Positions 1-8,791 of a DNA stretch of 64,000 nucleotides are shown one piece after another (positions within the stretch are counted from its first letter, which is position 1; each line of letters starts with the position of its first letter). Both the position numbers and the translations under genes were made by a program. The stretch lies in the NCBI GenBank assembly GCA_014762625.1, contig JABURQ010000012.1, forward strand, positions 16,716-80,715, in the 5' to 3' direction. The notes under the pieces are model-generated. The model searched no databases. It saw only the letters and a program-made list of their open reading frames with translations, and was not told where the DNA came from. Source of the stretch: Planctomycetaceae bacterium (GTDB taxonomy: Bacteria; Planctomycetota; Planctomycetia; Planctomycetales; Planctomycetaceae).

Positions 1-250
1 GATCGAAGTCCGGATCGCCCAGCATTTTCGGATTCTGCCAGGTGCCGCTATGTTCGAGCAGCGCGGATTTGGTGATGTCGAACAGCAACTGCTCCTCTTC
101 GTCATCACTCTCTTGCCACTCCTGAACCTGTTCGTGATAAGTCCATTCGGGAACTTCTTCTCGCCCGCATCCGATTCCGCCGCAGGCGATTCCCATAATC
201 CACATGCTCAGCCACCAGCGGCTCGCATGACATTGATTGGTCTCCCGCAT
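1..250 (-). CDS. Putative lipoprotein, 3' part missing at window edge
   Basis: The minus-strand frame starting at 250 stays open to the window edge and reads as real protein: a basic/hydrophobic N-terminus (WWLSMWIMGIACGG), a lipobox-like GGIGC, then an acidic region rich in E, D and Q. This fits an exported lipoprotein with the lipidated Cys near residue 27. The start at 250 has GAAGGGA about 10 nt upstream; an in-frame ATG at 268 is an alternative. The visible part (about 83 residues) shows no recognisable catalytic domain, so the function is unknown. It is divergent from the copper-lipoprotein gene at 520. Confidence 0.6.
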   Translation of the reverse strand, partial: MRETNQCHASRWWLSMWIMGIACGGIGCGREEVPEWTYHEQVQEWQESDDEEEQLLFDITKSALLEHSGTWQNPKMLGDPDFD

Positions 251-519
251 GGAGAGCATTCCCTTCATGAGTTCTCAAGTCGCGTTGCAAATGACCCTTC
301 TAATAAAACATCTCTTTTTCGGAGTTCAAGAACAAGTTCCGCGAACTCATGAAATCGGAAGATGTTTTAAGAACATTTAACATCACATTTAATGTGAAAT
401 TGTCGGTCCTCAGAAAAAGCGACTCCCACATTCCAGAATCAGAAACTCGACTTGAACTCCTCGTGTTCAGATCTCATAGTAAAAGTGAACTATTCAATTA
501 CTCACAGGGAGACCCATCG

Positions 520-1452
520 ATGACGCGTCCAACCAGACTGTTGGCAATCTTAACACTTGGCCTCTTCTCGATATCACTCACGATCGGGTGTGGTGGCGGA
601 GACGAGTCGGATTCGTCCTCCTCAAAGCCTTCCGACGCAGTAGCTCCCACGGCTGACGAAGAACCGGAAGAGGAGGCTCCCGTCGCAGAGAAAATTGAGG
701 AACCTGCCGCTCCTGAAGAGAAACCGGCCGAGAAGCCCAAGACGACTACTTCCAACGAGGCTGGCGGCATGGGGAGTATTAAGGGAGTGATCAAGCTGAC
801 TGGAGCGATTCCTGAGCTGCCTGTTTTGATCAAGCAGGGAGATTCCACCGCGAAAGATTCTGAAGTTTGTGCAGCCGAGCCGGTCCCCGATGAATCACTT
901 GTCGTCAATTCGGCAAACAGCGGTATCGCCAACGTGTTTATCTATATGCGAAAAGCTCCCAAAGGTGCTCCCGAGTCTGAGCCGTCATCGGAGCCAGTCA
1001 TCTTCGACCAAAAGGGTTGCCAGTTCGTTCCGCATGCGTTGTTCGTTCAAACCGGAAGGCCCATCAAGGCGGTCAGCAGCGATGCCGTCCCCCACAACCT
1101 GCATACGAATCCGATTAAAAACTCTCCCGTGAACCAGATCATTGCCCCTAACGATAAATCCGGTTTGGATTTGACCTATTCGGAGGGAGAGATTGTTCCC
1201 GTCAAGGTGACCTGCGACATTCACCCCTGGATGGTGGCTTGGCATTTCCCGCTCGAACACCCTTACGGTGCGGTGACCGACGAAAACGGAAATTTCACCA
1301 TTGAGAATCTTCCGCCCGGCGATCATGAATTCCGTATCTGGCAGGAAAAAGCCGGCTATCTGGATAAAGAGTTCACCGTGACGGTCAAAGCGGGCGAAGC
1401 GACGGAAGTGACTTTGGAATATCCCGCCGACACCTTCTCGGACGACGAATAA
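520..1452 (+). CDS. Lipoprotein with cupredoxin-like (type I copper) domain
   Basis: A 310-residue protein. Residues 1-24 form a lipoprotein signal ending in LTIGC (Cys24). An acidic, Pro/Glu-rich linker (about 30-85) follows, then a beta-rich domain. In the second half His192 (VPHNLH), Cys232, His235 and Met238 (CDIHPWM) have the order and spacing of a plastocyanin-type copper site (H-C-H-M), and the C-terminus (GNFTIENLPPGDHEF) resembles a carboxypeptidase-regulatory-like fold. It probably sits in a cell-envelope membrane facing the periplasm and carries electrons or binds copper; that role is inferred from the residues. The start at 520 is chosen because ACAGGGAGA precedes it and a signal peptide follows; the frame is open further upstream. 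A strong terminator follows at 1492. Confidence 0.8.
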   Translation: MTRPTRLLAILTLGLFSISLTIGCGGGDESDSSSSKPSDAVAPTADEEPEEEAPVAEKIEEPAAPEEKPAEKPKTTTSNEAGGMGSIKGVIKLTGAIPELPVLIKQGDSTAKDSEVCAAEPVPDESLVVNSANSGIANVFIYMRKAPKGAPESEPSSEPVIFDQKGCQFVPHALFVQTGRPIKAVSSDAVPHNLHTNPIKNSPVNQIIAPNDKSGLDLTYSEGEIVPVKVTCDIHPWMVAWHFPLEHPYGAVTDENGNFTIENLPPGDHEFRIWQEKAGYLDKEFTVTVKAGEATEVTLEYPADTFSDDE

Positions 1453-1491
1453 TCTCCGATTTCCTCGAACCCATTCGTCACGACAATCTGC

Positions 1492-1538
1492 AACCAGGTG
1501 ATGGATCCCCGCGATCCATCTCCTGGTTTTTCTTTTTT
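1492..1538 (+). terminator. Rho-independent terminator of the copper lipoprotein gene
   Basis: A 16-bp stem with one mismatch (AACCAGGTGATGGATC pairing with GATCCATCTCCTGGTT) and a 5-nt loop is followed by a T-rich run. It lies 40 nt after the stop codon of the preceding gene. Confidence 0.85.
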
Positions 1539-1704
1539 GAAATGAAACTGAGACGAGTGAGAGGCAACTTCGCGCTCGGCAAACCCAGAGGAGAGAGCGC
1601 CCGGCAAGGCGAACGACCAAACCCGCACTCCGAACCACGCCCATTTGGATTCTTCGAGCGGAGGAGGGAGAACGCATCCAACATCACGACGGAGCGACCA
1701 AAGC

Positions 1705-1738
1705 AAAAACCCCGGGAATTCCTGTGAATCCCGAGGCC
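1705..1738 (-). terminator. Terminator-like hairpin next to the displaced tRNA 3' end
   Basis: On the minus strand a GC-rich hairpin (CCTCGGGATTC against GAATTCCCGGGG, with a one-base bulge) runs into TTTTT. It lies directly downstream of the tRNA-Val 3' end fragment at 1753-1773. The simplest reading is that this is the original terminator of the tRNA-Val gene, separated from it by the island. The 1539-1704 stretch between the two terminators shows nothing I can support as a gene. Confidence 0.6.
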
Positions 1739-1752
1739 TGGTATTAGCGAAA

Positions 1753-1773
1753 ATGGACGTGGAGGGACTCGAA
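1753..1773. repeat. attL: 21-bp direct repeat of the tRNA-Val 3' end
   Basis: The 21 bases here are identical to 21219-21239, where they form the 3' end of tRNA-Val (complement of the T-arm 3' half, acceptor stem and discriminator base). The bases after position 1773 diverge from the tRNA, so only the 3' fragment is present. This is the expected left attachment site of an element integrated into the tRNA gene. Confidence 0.88.
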
Positions 1774-2079
1774 TACCCCCCACAAACTTCGGGAGAAACG
1801 CAAATTCTCAGCGAGGGCAACGCAGAATCCAACGCAACCGAATCGCAACCTGCCTTTCTGGTAGATGATTCGATCGCTCTGCTACAGGCCTCTCATCGCG
1901 ACGCGGACTTTCCACAGAACACAGATTCCCGGCTGCGGGACATCATCGAACGCTGGGGGACTCTCTCTGAGGCTGTTAGGGATCGTTTGCATCATTTGGC
2001 ACATGAGTCGTCAGAGACCGCAGAGACGACACCTCCAAACCGTGTGGCAGCTCTGAAGTCGACAGAGGTATCTGATTGA
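1774..2079 (+). pseudogene. Displaced C-terminal coding segment of the island integrase
   Basis: From the end of attL the frame stays open for 101 codons to a stop at 2077-2079. Its phase is exactly that of the integrase across attR: both frames read MDVEGLE through the shared repeat. In the excised circle the integrase would therefore continue into this segment. The peptide (LRDIIERWGTLSEAVRDRL near its centre, acidic and Ser/Thr-rich elsewhere) resembles, from memory, the tails of planctomycete site-specific integrases. In the integrated state it is cut off from the catalytic part. The frame is also open upstream to 1645, so a short independent protein is possible but less likely. Confidence 0.6.
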
Positions 2080-2144
2080 ACCCTTTTGGCGAGCATGGCT
2101 CAGTTCGATCCAGAGCTAAATGATGAGTGCGTACATCCAGCTGG

Positions 2145-2864
2145 CTATTCAGAACTCTTCCGCAGAAAATTGCAGTTGGTGAATCCGGAGCGACCAGAAT
2201 ATTCTCCGTCTAGGATCCGGATTTCGCATGTAGAGATCGATGTGTCTATGACCCGAATCTTGGTTCCTGAATCGACCAGTATGATCTCAGGCGAAAGATA
2301 AAGCATCTCTTTCTGCCCCTCTCGGTCGCCAGCGACAGACAATTTCATTAACCGATCAAAAGCATCTTTGGAGATACCCACAGGGATCCGTTCCTGGCCT
2401 TCCAGATACAGAATTCCGGTATCGCCGATGATCAGAAAATCAAAATCCGACGAAGATGAAGCGGTCTCGACTGAGCCGGCTGATTGTTCTTGCGAGACAT
2501 CAGGCCTTAAAAATTCTTCATTCGTGTCGACACAATCGGTTCCTGCAGTTGAGTAACCTGAAAGATTCAGCAGCACGATCACCGAGATACCCAAAAACAG
2601 TCCACCGAATAGCAGGGAGAGGCCAATGACAGATTCGTTCGCTGGTCCTTTTGAGAGGCGGAAGGAGCTGGTGCTTGATTTCGCAGAGACGGATCGCTCC
2701 GGATAATACTTCGCGAGCCCGCTCGTGTCTCGTTCGCTTTCTTTTCCCGATGTCTCCTGGCAGGATTTGCAGATATCCGGATCGGGCGAGTTCACCGGAA
2801 TTTCGATAACATTTGAGCATCCGGGACATCGCCACGGTCGACTATCAAATTTCGCTGGATGCAT
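2145..2864 (-). CDS. Zinc-ribbon, single-pass membrane protein of unknown function
   Basis: A 239-residue protein. Cys13/Cys16 (CPGC) and Cys32/Cys35 (CKSC) form an N-terminal zinc ribbon. A Ser/Lys-rich linker follows, then one hydrophobic helix at about 78-101, then a Ser/Glu-rich linker and a C-terminal domain (about 140-239) rich in beta-strand residues. The ribbon should be cytoplasmic and the C-terminal domain outside the membrane. The layout recalls the core gene at 49409-50716, but no sequence family is recognised. It is the first intact gene inside attL and is transcribed towards attL, opposite to the defence operon. A role in the island is unknown. Confidence 0.7.
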   Translation of the reverse strand: MHPAKFDSRPWRCPGCSNVIEIPVNSPDPDICKSCQETSGKESERDTSGLAKYYPERSVSAKSSTSSFRLSKGPANESVIGLSLLFGGLFLGISVIVLLNLSGYSTAGTDCVDTNEEFLRPDVSQEQSAGSVETASSSSDFDFLIIGDTGILYLEGQERIPVGISKDAFDRLMKLSVAGDREGQKEMLYLSPEIILVDSGTKIRVIDTSISTCEIRILDGEYSGRSGFTNCNFLRKSSE

Positions 2865-3302
2865 CTTCCGTCCCCGCTTTCAATGGAAAAGGGCGTCGAA
2901 CCAAGCTCGCCAGTCCAACCCCCGCCAAGGGGCGTCCAGAACGAAACCTGACCGACGCCCCCTTTCGGGGACGCGGCTACAGGTTTCTGCTCTGAACGAT
3001 TTCGAGCCGGGTGGCTCAGTTTGGCGGTATTTGGACTTGGCAGAATCCTGACGCTAACGCGTCAACGAATTGTCAGATCAGCTCATGCTGATCATGGTTC
3101 GATCTCAACTATTCATTCACTTCTCGCAATAAGACACAAATCAACCAGTGAACTTTACATCCTAATCGAATCAGACCGGGATCGTCAGGTCTTCTTCCGA
3201 GCAATTCAGCGATCTTGGATCCCCGAGGTCATTCATTCAAATATGAACTCTGAGTTGAACTGTCCAGGGATGAAATCTTCCGTTGTGGGGTCTCATAGAG
3301 AA
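2865..3302. other. Gene-free 438-nt stretch with several small inverted repeats
   Basis: No convincing coding frame is seen. There are three short perfect inverted repeats: GGGGCGTC (2929-2936) with GACGCCCC (2954-2961); GACGC-TAAC-GCGTC (3050-3063); and GATCAGC-TCAT-GCTGATC (3076-3093). They lie between the end of the unknown gene at 3303 and the start of the zinc-ribbon gene at 2864. They could act as a terminator, as operators, or as a small structured RNA. None has a clear T-run. Confidence 0.45.
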
Positions 3303-4463
3303 TCAGCTCTCATCATCAGTTTCCTCGAAAATAAGCTTCAATCGATCGTCATCAGCTTCATTGATCAGGTGTTTCTCAATTTCAAGCGACTGTGATGCAG
3401 TTGATCCGATTAACCCGTTTCGCACAAATTTCTGAAACTGGTGATTGTTGAGATGTGGCTGATCAGAAACACTCATGCCAGTCCTGAATTGCACCAATCC
3501 ACACCAAATGCACAGTGGGTAATAAACACCAACAGGTATATCGTGGGAATCAGGAATTTCTCGTTTACAGAGCTTGATGAATATCGGACAACGACAGAGC
3601 CGAAAGTCAGATATCGCAGATTCTGAATAATTGAAACAATCCAACGATCCGGGAATTGCATGCATACGCGTGACTTCTTCGTCGTGACTATCATCGCCCG
3701 AAACGTAATATTTTCCTCCAGCCTTCTGACATTTGTATTGCACGAAAACAAGTCTTTTTTCATCCAAGAAATTGTAGATTAGATCGACTCCCAGAAATCG
3801 TTCGATTTTCGTGCGGTCTACTTTGTGCAAATAGACTCGTCGCCCCGCATGTGAAAAAAAATGCCTTCCATCTGGCAAAGTTCCAAGCTTCTCCATGTCG
3901 CTAAACAGCGTGCCAATATCAAAATCAAGAATCTGATGTTCTCGAAGTGGATCAAGAATCGGCACATGTCCGAATATCCGGAAACCCGCTTGCATTGCAT
4001 CATTAAAAGCAACTGCGATTTCAGAAGACTGGATCGGGTCTACAAAATCGAAATAAGATTCGTCCAGGGTGTCTTGGTTGCTCCGAAGGATTGCGTTTTT
4101 GACGGTTTCGCATTTTTCTCCCGGAACTGTGAAAAGGTCTCTAAACAACATCATCTCTGCAGCTTGATCTCTTCCTGATTCCCAGAGATCTTTTTCAGGG
4201 TAGATTGTATTCAGCAGTCCGTGAGCGGAAATTCGAATGGTTCTCACATCGAAAACATGAATTTTCATCCCGATATCGGCGGGTCGTGTCACTTTGCGAA
4301 TCTTGCAAAGTAAAGCTTCCCCATCAGTGTCACGTAAAAGCCAGATGAGAAAACCGGGATATTCGAGTGACCGATACCCATCGACCACAAAGCTGAATGA
4401 ATCGGCGGGGAGAGTTTCGCGATCCTCCTTGAAAGTTCCGTAAATATAAAAAGGGTACTCCAA
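3303..4463 (-). CDS. Unknown island protein, possible QxK-type nuclease core, Cys-rich C-terminus
   Basis: A 386-residue protein with no family I can name. Residues 225-230 (GVDLIY) and 239-244 (VFVQYK) match in spacing the D and QxK strands of Mrr-like PD-(D/E)XK nucleases, with an acidic/aromatic helix-rich region before them. Cysteines at about 290, 292, 299, 318 and 321 (CRC, CK, CIWC) could bind zinc. The nuclease idea is inference from a short pattern only. The gene is AT-rich compared with the core, and it sits divergently next to the type III restriction operon, which suggests accessory or defence origin. It starts with ATG at 4463; the next ATG is far downstream. Confidence 0.6.
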   Translation of the reverse strand: MEYPFYIYGTFKEDRETLPADSFSFVVDGYRSLEYPGFLIWLLRDTDGEALLCKIRKVTRPADIGMKIHVFDVRTIRISAHGLLNTIYPEKDLWESGRDQAAEMMLFRDLFTVPGEKCETVKNAILRSNQDTLDESYFDFVDPIQSSEIAVAFNDAMQAGFRIFGHVPILDPLREHQILDFDIGTLFSDMEKLGTLPDGRHFFSHAGRRVYLHKVDRTKIERFLGVDLIYNFLDEKRLVFVQYKCQKAGGKYYVSGDDSHDEEVTRMHAIPGSLDCFNYSESAISDFRLCRCPIFIKLCKREIPDSHDIPVGVYYPLCIWCGLVQFRTGMSVSDQPHLNNHQFQKFVRNGLIGSTASQSLEIEKHLINEADDDRLKLIFEETDDES

Positions 4464-4829
4464 ATCTATCTCCCTTTATTCTTTTAACTCTTCTGCTGTC
4501 GCCGTGAAGTCATCGAGAGCAGTCTAGAGGTCGTCAGCACTCTTATAAGCGTAAATTTCCGGCTTGGAATCAAGCAAATTGTGAAAAGCTTATCCCGAAC
4601 ACAATCCCCCCTTTCCCCCCGAGCCTGTTTTCGGAAGTTCTCTTGAAACCCTTTATTTGCAGGGGGAATCTTAATCAATTGTTTTTGCGTGTGAAGTGAG
4701 ATTCTGTTTGAGCCACTTCAGCGACGTAAATCATTGGATCCTCATGTGTTGCGATGTTATAGGTAGAGCCTGTTCAGTGAAAACCTGACATCCCGTGAAC
4801 TTACAACAATCACCTTGAACTGACATCCG
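4464..4829. other. Divergent intergenic region upstream of the restriction operon
   Basis: These 366 nt separate two divergent transcription units and should hold both promoters. The stretch is AT-rich with runs such as CCCCCCTTTCCCCCC (4606-4620). No ribosome binding site of normal strength precedes the res start at 4830. I see no reliable -35/-10 pair, tRNA or small gene. Confidence 0.4.
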
Positions 4830-7800
4830 ATGACGGAAGATTTCTTCAAACATCCGATTCTGAACTCTCCCTACGAGTACCCCGCTCGCCACTGGGAACT
4901 AGACGAGAACGGCCAACCGACGATGCAGATCATCGATCGACGTCGGTCGGCTGAGTTCATTTCACCAATCCCAAAGCCCCGCAAACGGAAAAAGAAAAAG
5001 TCGGACAAGGTTCAACAGGAGTTCACGCTCGAATCAGGAGACAATCAACTCTCGACAGGAAAACAACGATACGATCCGAACTCCACGATCAATGCGGTCC
5101 GGAAAGCGGTCGACGAGTGGCGTCAGATTCCCAACCCGTCGGATTGGCGAGTCACTCCAGAAACCGCTCGCTTGCTCCAATACTGGCGTAATCATGACTT
5201 CCAGGGCATCCGTCCCTTCTTTTGTCAGATCGAAGCGGTCGAAACCGCGATCTGGCTCACTGAAGTCGCACCGAGGCTGGGAAAAGCCGGTCAGAAGTTT
5301 CTCGAAGACCTGGAGAACGCCAACCTCGAAGCCAACCCGGAACTGAGCCGGCTCGCCTTGAAGATGGCCACGGGCTCCGGGAAGACCACTGTGATGGCCA
5401 TGCTGATCGCCTGGCAGACAGTCAATGCCGTCCGTCGCCCCACGAGCAAACGATTCACCAGAGGCTTCCTGATCGTCGCTCCGGGCCTCACGATCCGCGA
5501 TCGGCTCCGTGTCCTGTTACCGAACGATCCTGACAGCTATTACAAAACTCGCGAGATCGTCCCCAGTGACATGCTGGGAGACATCGAGCGGGCGAAGATC
5601 GTCATCACGAATTATCACGCTTTCAAACTGCGAGAACGCATCGACCTCTCTCGAGGTGGACGAGCTCTGCTGCAGGGACGTCACGATGACGAACTCAATA
5701 CGCTCGAAACTGAAGGCCAGATGCTTCAGCGAGTGATGCCGGATTTGATGGGGATGAAAAACATCCTCGTCCTGAATGACGAGGCTCATCACTGCTATCG
5801 CGAGAAACCCGAAGATGAAGACGAGGAAGGAAAACTCAAAGGCGACGCAAGAAAAGAGGCTCAGAAAAACCTCGAGGCTGCCCGTCTGTGGATTTCCGGT
5901 CTCGAGGCCACCAATCGTAAGCTCGGACTGTCCCGAGTTATCGACCTCTCCGCGACACCATTCTTTCTGAGCGGCTCAGGCTACGCTGAGGGCACTCTGT
6001 TTCCCTGGACGATGTCTGATTTCTCTCTGATGGACGCGATTGAGTGCGGCATTGTGAAGCTCCCACGCGTCCCTGTGGCCGACAACATTCCCGGTGAAGA
6101 GATGCCGACGTTCCGAAACCTCTGGGAGCACATCGGCAAGAAGATGCCCAAGAAAGGCCGCGGGAAATCGAAGACACTCGATCCGCTCAAACTCCCGGTG
6201 GAGCTGCAGACTGCTCTCGATGCCCTCTACGGTCATTACGAAAAAACCTTCGATCTCTGGCAGGAGGAAGGCATTTCCGTTCCTCCCTGCTTTATCGTCG
6301 TCTGCAACAATACGTCCACCTCGAAACTCGTCTATGACTATATCTCCGGCTTTGAGCGGGAGAATGATGACGGATCAATCACGCTTGAAAACGGACGTCT
6401 GAAACTATTCAGAAACTTCGATGAAAACGGCAATCAGCTGGCTCGCCCGAATACGCTACTCATCGACAGCGAGCAACTCGAATCTGGTGATGCTCTCGAC
6501 AAAAAATTCCGCGACATGGCAGGTCCAGAAATCGAACGTTTCCGGAATGAGATCATCGAGAGGACCGGCGATCGCAAACAGGCAGAAAATATCAGTGACC
6601 AGGATCTGCTCCGCGAGGTCATGAACACGGTCGGCAAAGAGGGGCGGCTCGGTGAGCAAATACGCTGCGTGGTTTCCGTCTCGATGCTTACGGAAGGTTG
6701 GGACACAAACACGGTCACGCATGTGCTCGGCGTGCGAGCATTCGGAACGCAGCTGCTCTGCGAGCAAGTCATCGGACGGGCTCTGCGTCGGCAGTCTTAC
6801 GATCTGAACGAACACAACAAATTCAACACCGAGTATGCCGATGTCCTGGGGATTCCGTTCGACTTCACCGCCAAACCAGTCCCGTCACCTCCCCAGAAAC
6901 CGCGTCAGACGATCCACGTCAAAGCCGTCCGTCCCGAGCGGGATCATCTGGAAATCCGCTTTCCCCGGGTCGAAGGTTATCGCGTCGAGCTGCCGGAAGA
7001 AAAAATCAATGCGGAGTTCAATGACGATTCAACCTTCACGCTCACCCCCGATGTCGTCGGTCCGTCGATCACCAAAAATGCCGGCATCATTGGCGAAGAT
7101 GCAAATCTCAGCCTGGAGCACCTCGATGAAGTCCGACGTTCGACATTGGAATATCACCTCGCCAAACGTCTGGTCATGCTGAAATGGCGTGATCCGGGAG
7201 AAGATCCCAAGCTGCACCTCTTCGGACAGCTCAAGAGGATCACGAAACGCTGGCTGGATGAATGCCTCGAATGCAAAGGCGGCACGTTTCCGGCTCAGCT
7301 GATGTATCAGGAGCTGGCCGACATCGCCTGCGACAAAATCACCACTGGGATCACGCGACATTTCAGTGATGAGAATCCGGTCAAGCCGGTACTCGATCCT
7401 TTCAATCCCGTCGGTTCCTCGAATTTCGTCAGTTTCAACACATCCAAAGAAGATCGATGGCAGACTAATCCTGAGAAATGTCAGATCAACTGGGTGATTC
7501 TCGACAGCGACTGGGAAGCGGAATTCTGTCGAGTTGCCGAGGATCATCCCCAAGTCATTTCTTACGTCAAAAATCACAGCCTCGGATTCGAAGTCCCTTA
7601 TCGGATGGGCTCTGAAACCCACGCCTATCGTCCCGACTTCATCGTGAGAATCGATGACGGGCATGGAGAGGATGATCTGCTGAATCTTGTCGTCGAAATC
7701 AAAGGTTTCCGTGGTGAGGATGCCAAGATCAAAAAAGAGACGATGGAGACTCAGTGGATTCCTGGCATCAATCATCTGGGGAAATATGGACGCTGGTGTT

Positions 7801-7937
7801 TTGCAGAGTTCACCGATGTGTTCGAGATGGAGGATGACTTTAAACAGAAAGTCGAGCAGAAATTCAATGAGATGATTGATCGACTTGAATTTGATCAAAA
7901 ATCATTTGTGGGAACAATCACAGGAAAGACTGTATGA
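4830..7937 (+). CDS. res: Type III restriction enzyme, Res subunit
   Basis: A 1035-residue superfamily 2 translocase/endonuclease. Walker A ATGSGKT is at 180-186, the DEAH box at 317-320, SAT at 374-376 and the arginine-finger motif QVIGRALRR at 646-654. The C-terminal nuclease shows YRPDF (PD at 935-936) and VVEIK (EIK at 956-958), a complete PD-(D/E)XK site. With Mod it would cut unmethylated DNA after ATP-driven communication between inversely oriented sites. The length fits Res proteins. The residue 45-60 region is very basic. It is the first gene of res-dinD-mod; the stop overlaps the dinD start by 4 bp (ATGA), which implies coupled translation. Confidence 0.93.
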   Translation: MTEDFFKHPILNSPYEYPARHWELDENGQPTMQIIDRRRSAEFISPIPKPRKRKKKKSDKVQQEFTLESGDNQLSTGKQRYDPNSTINAVRKAVDEWRQIPNPSDWRVTPETARLLQYWRNHDFQGIRPFFCQIEAVETAIWLTEVAPRLGKAGQKFLEDLENANLEANPELSRLALKMATGSGKTTVMAMLIAWQTVNAVRRPTSKRFTRGFLIVAPGLTIRDRLRVLLPNDPDSYYKTREIVPSDMLGDIERAKIVITNYHAFKLRERIDLSRGGRALLQGRHDDELNTLETEGQMLQRVMPDLMGMKNILVLNDEAHHCYREKPEDEDEEGKLKGDARKEAQKNLEAARLWISGLEATNRKLGLSRVIDLSATPFFLSGSGYAEGTLFPWTMSDFSLMDAIECGIVKLPRVPVADNIPGEEMPTFRNLWEHIGKKMPKKGRGKSKTLDPLKLPVELQTALDALYGHYEKTFDLWQEEGISVPPCFIVVCNNTSTSKLVYDYISGFERENDDGSITLENGRLKLFRNFDENGNQLARPNTLLIDSEQLESGDALDKKFRDMAGPEIERFRNEIIERTGDRKQAENISDQDLLREVMNTVGKEGRLGEQIRCVVSVSMLTEGWDTNTVTHVLGVRAFGTQLLCEQVIGRALRRQSYDLNEHNKFNTEYADVLGIPFDFTAKPVPSPPQKPRQTIHVKAVRPERDHLEIRFPRVEGYRVELPEEKINAEFNDDSTFTLTPDVVGPSITKNAGIIGEDANLSLEHLDEVRRSTLEYHLAKRLVMLKWRDPGEDPKLHLFGQLKRITKRWLDECLECKGGTFPAQLMYQELADIACDKITTGITRHFSDENPVKPVLDPFNPVGSSNFVSFNTSKEDRWQTNPEKCQINWVILDSDWEAEFCRVAEDHPQVISYVKNHSLGFEVPYRMGSETHAYRPDFIVRIDDGHGEDDLLNLVVEIKGFRGEDAKIKKETMETQWIPGINHLGKYGRWCFAEFTDVFEMEDDFKQKVEQKFNEMIDRLEFDQKSFVGTITGKTV

Positions 7938-8791
7938 AAACTGAAATCATTCAAACATTGACCTCTTCTTTCGAGGCCCATGCTCAACTAACTGAGGAAA
8001 GTATTGAATACTGGTTAGCAAGAGATGTTCAACATTTGCTCGGTTACTCGGAATGGAGGAATTTTTCCACGGTCATCACGAAGGCAAAAACAGCTTGTGA
8101 AGTATCGGGAAATGCAGTCTTAGACCATTTTGTTGACGTCACCAAAATGGTTGATCTAGGTTCAGGAAGTCAAAGAGAAATCGATGACATTATGCTGACC
8201 AGATATGCCTGCTACCTGATTGCTCAAAACGGAGACCCTAAGAAAGAGGAAATTGCTTTCGCTCAAACGTATTTCGCTTTACAGACTCGAAAAGCTGAGC
8301 TGATTGAGAAAAGGCTGCTTGATACAGAAAGAGTTTCTGCGAGGAAAAAACTGACGGAAACGGAAAAGGAACTTTCTTCCGTAATCTATCAACAGACAGG
8401 AAGTGATCGAAATTTTGGCATTATTCGTAGCAAAGGAGACCAGGCTCTCTTCGGGAAAACGACAAAAGGCATGAAGTCGCAATGGAAGGTTCCAGCTAAT
8501 CGCCCCCTCGCAGATTTTGCTCCCACCATCATTCTGAAAGCCAAAGATTTTGCGACAGAGATCACAATCCACAATGCAAAGGAGAACGAGCTTTCGACAG
8601 AGAAAGCAATTTCCGATGAGCACATCACAAACAACAAAGCCGTTCGTAAAACACTTCTCGAACGAGGAATTCGCCCAGAAAGTCTACCTCCAGCGGAAGA
8701 TGTGAAGAAAGTCGAACGTCGATTGGTTTCTGAAGAAAAGAAGTCCCATAAAAATCCTGAATCGTTAACGTCGGAAGGAAACGACGAATAG
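7934..8791 (+). CDS. dinD: DinD-like protein (DNA damage-inducible protein D family)
   Basis: A 285-residue protein, near the 274 residues of E. coli DinD. The N-terminal BRO-type region has YWLARDVQHLLGYSEWRNF, followed by DIMLTRYACYLIAQNGDPKK and AFAQTYFALQTRKAEL, and a central LFGKTTKGMKSQW segment; these are characteristic of DinD/BRO-N proteins. In E. coli DinD is LexA-controlled and inhibits RecA strand exchange. Here it is wedged between res and mod, overlapping res by 4 bp and ending directly before the mod ATG. It appears more AT-rich than both neighbours, which suggests later insertion. A regulatory or damage-sensing role for the restriction system is inference. Confidence 0.88.
   Translation: MKTEIIQTLTSSFEAHAQLTEESIEYWLARDVQHLLGYSEWRNFSTVITKAKTACEVSGNAVLDHFVDVTKMVDLGSGSQREIDDIMLTRYACYLIAQNGDPKKEEIAFAQTYFALQTRKAELIEKRLLDTERVSARKKLTETEKELSSVIYQQTGSDRNFGIIRSKGDQALFGKTTKGMKSQWKVPANRPLADFAPTIILKAKDFATEITIHNAKENELSTEKAISDEHITNNKAVRKTLLERGIRPESLPPAEDVKKVERRLVSEEKKSHKNPESLTSEGNDE

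Noticed and set aside
1542..1727. Open frame in the gap between the two terminators
   Set aside because: It overlaps the terminator-like hairpin at 1705-1738, its composition is Arg/Pro-rich without folded pattern, and it has no ribosome binding site.
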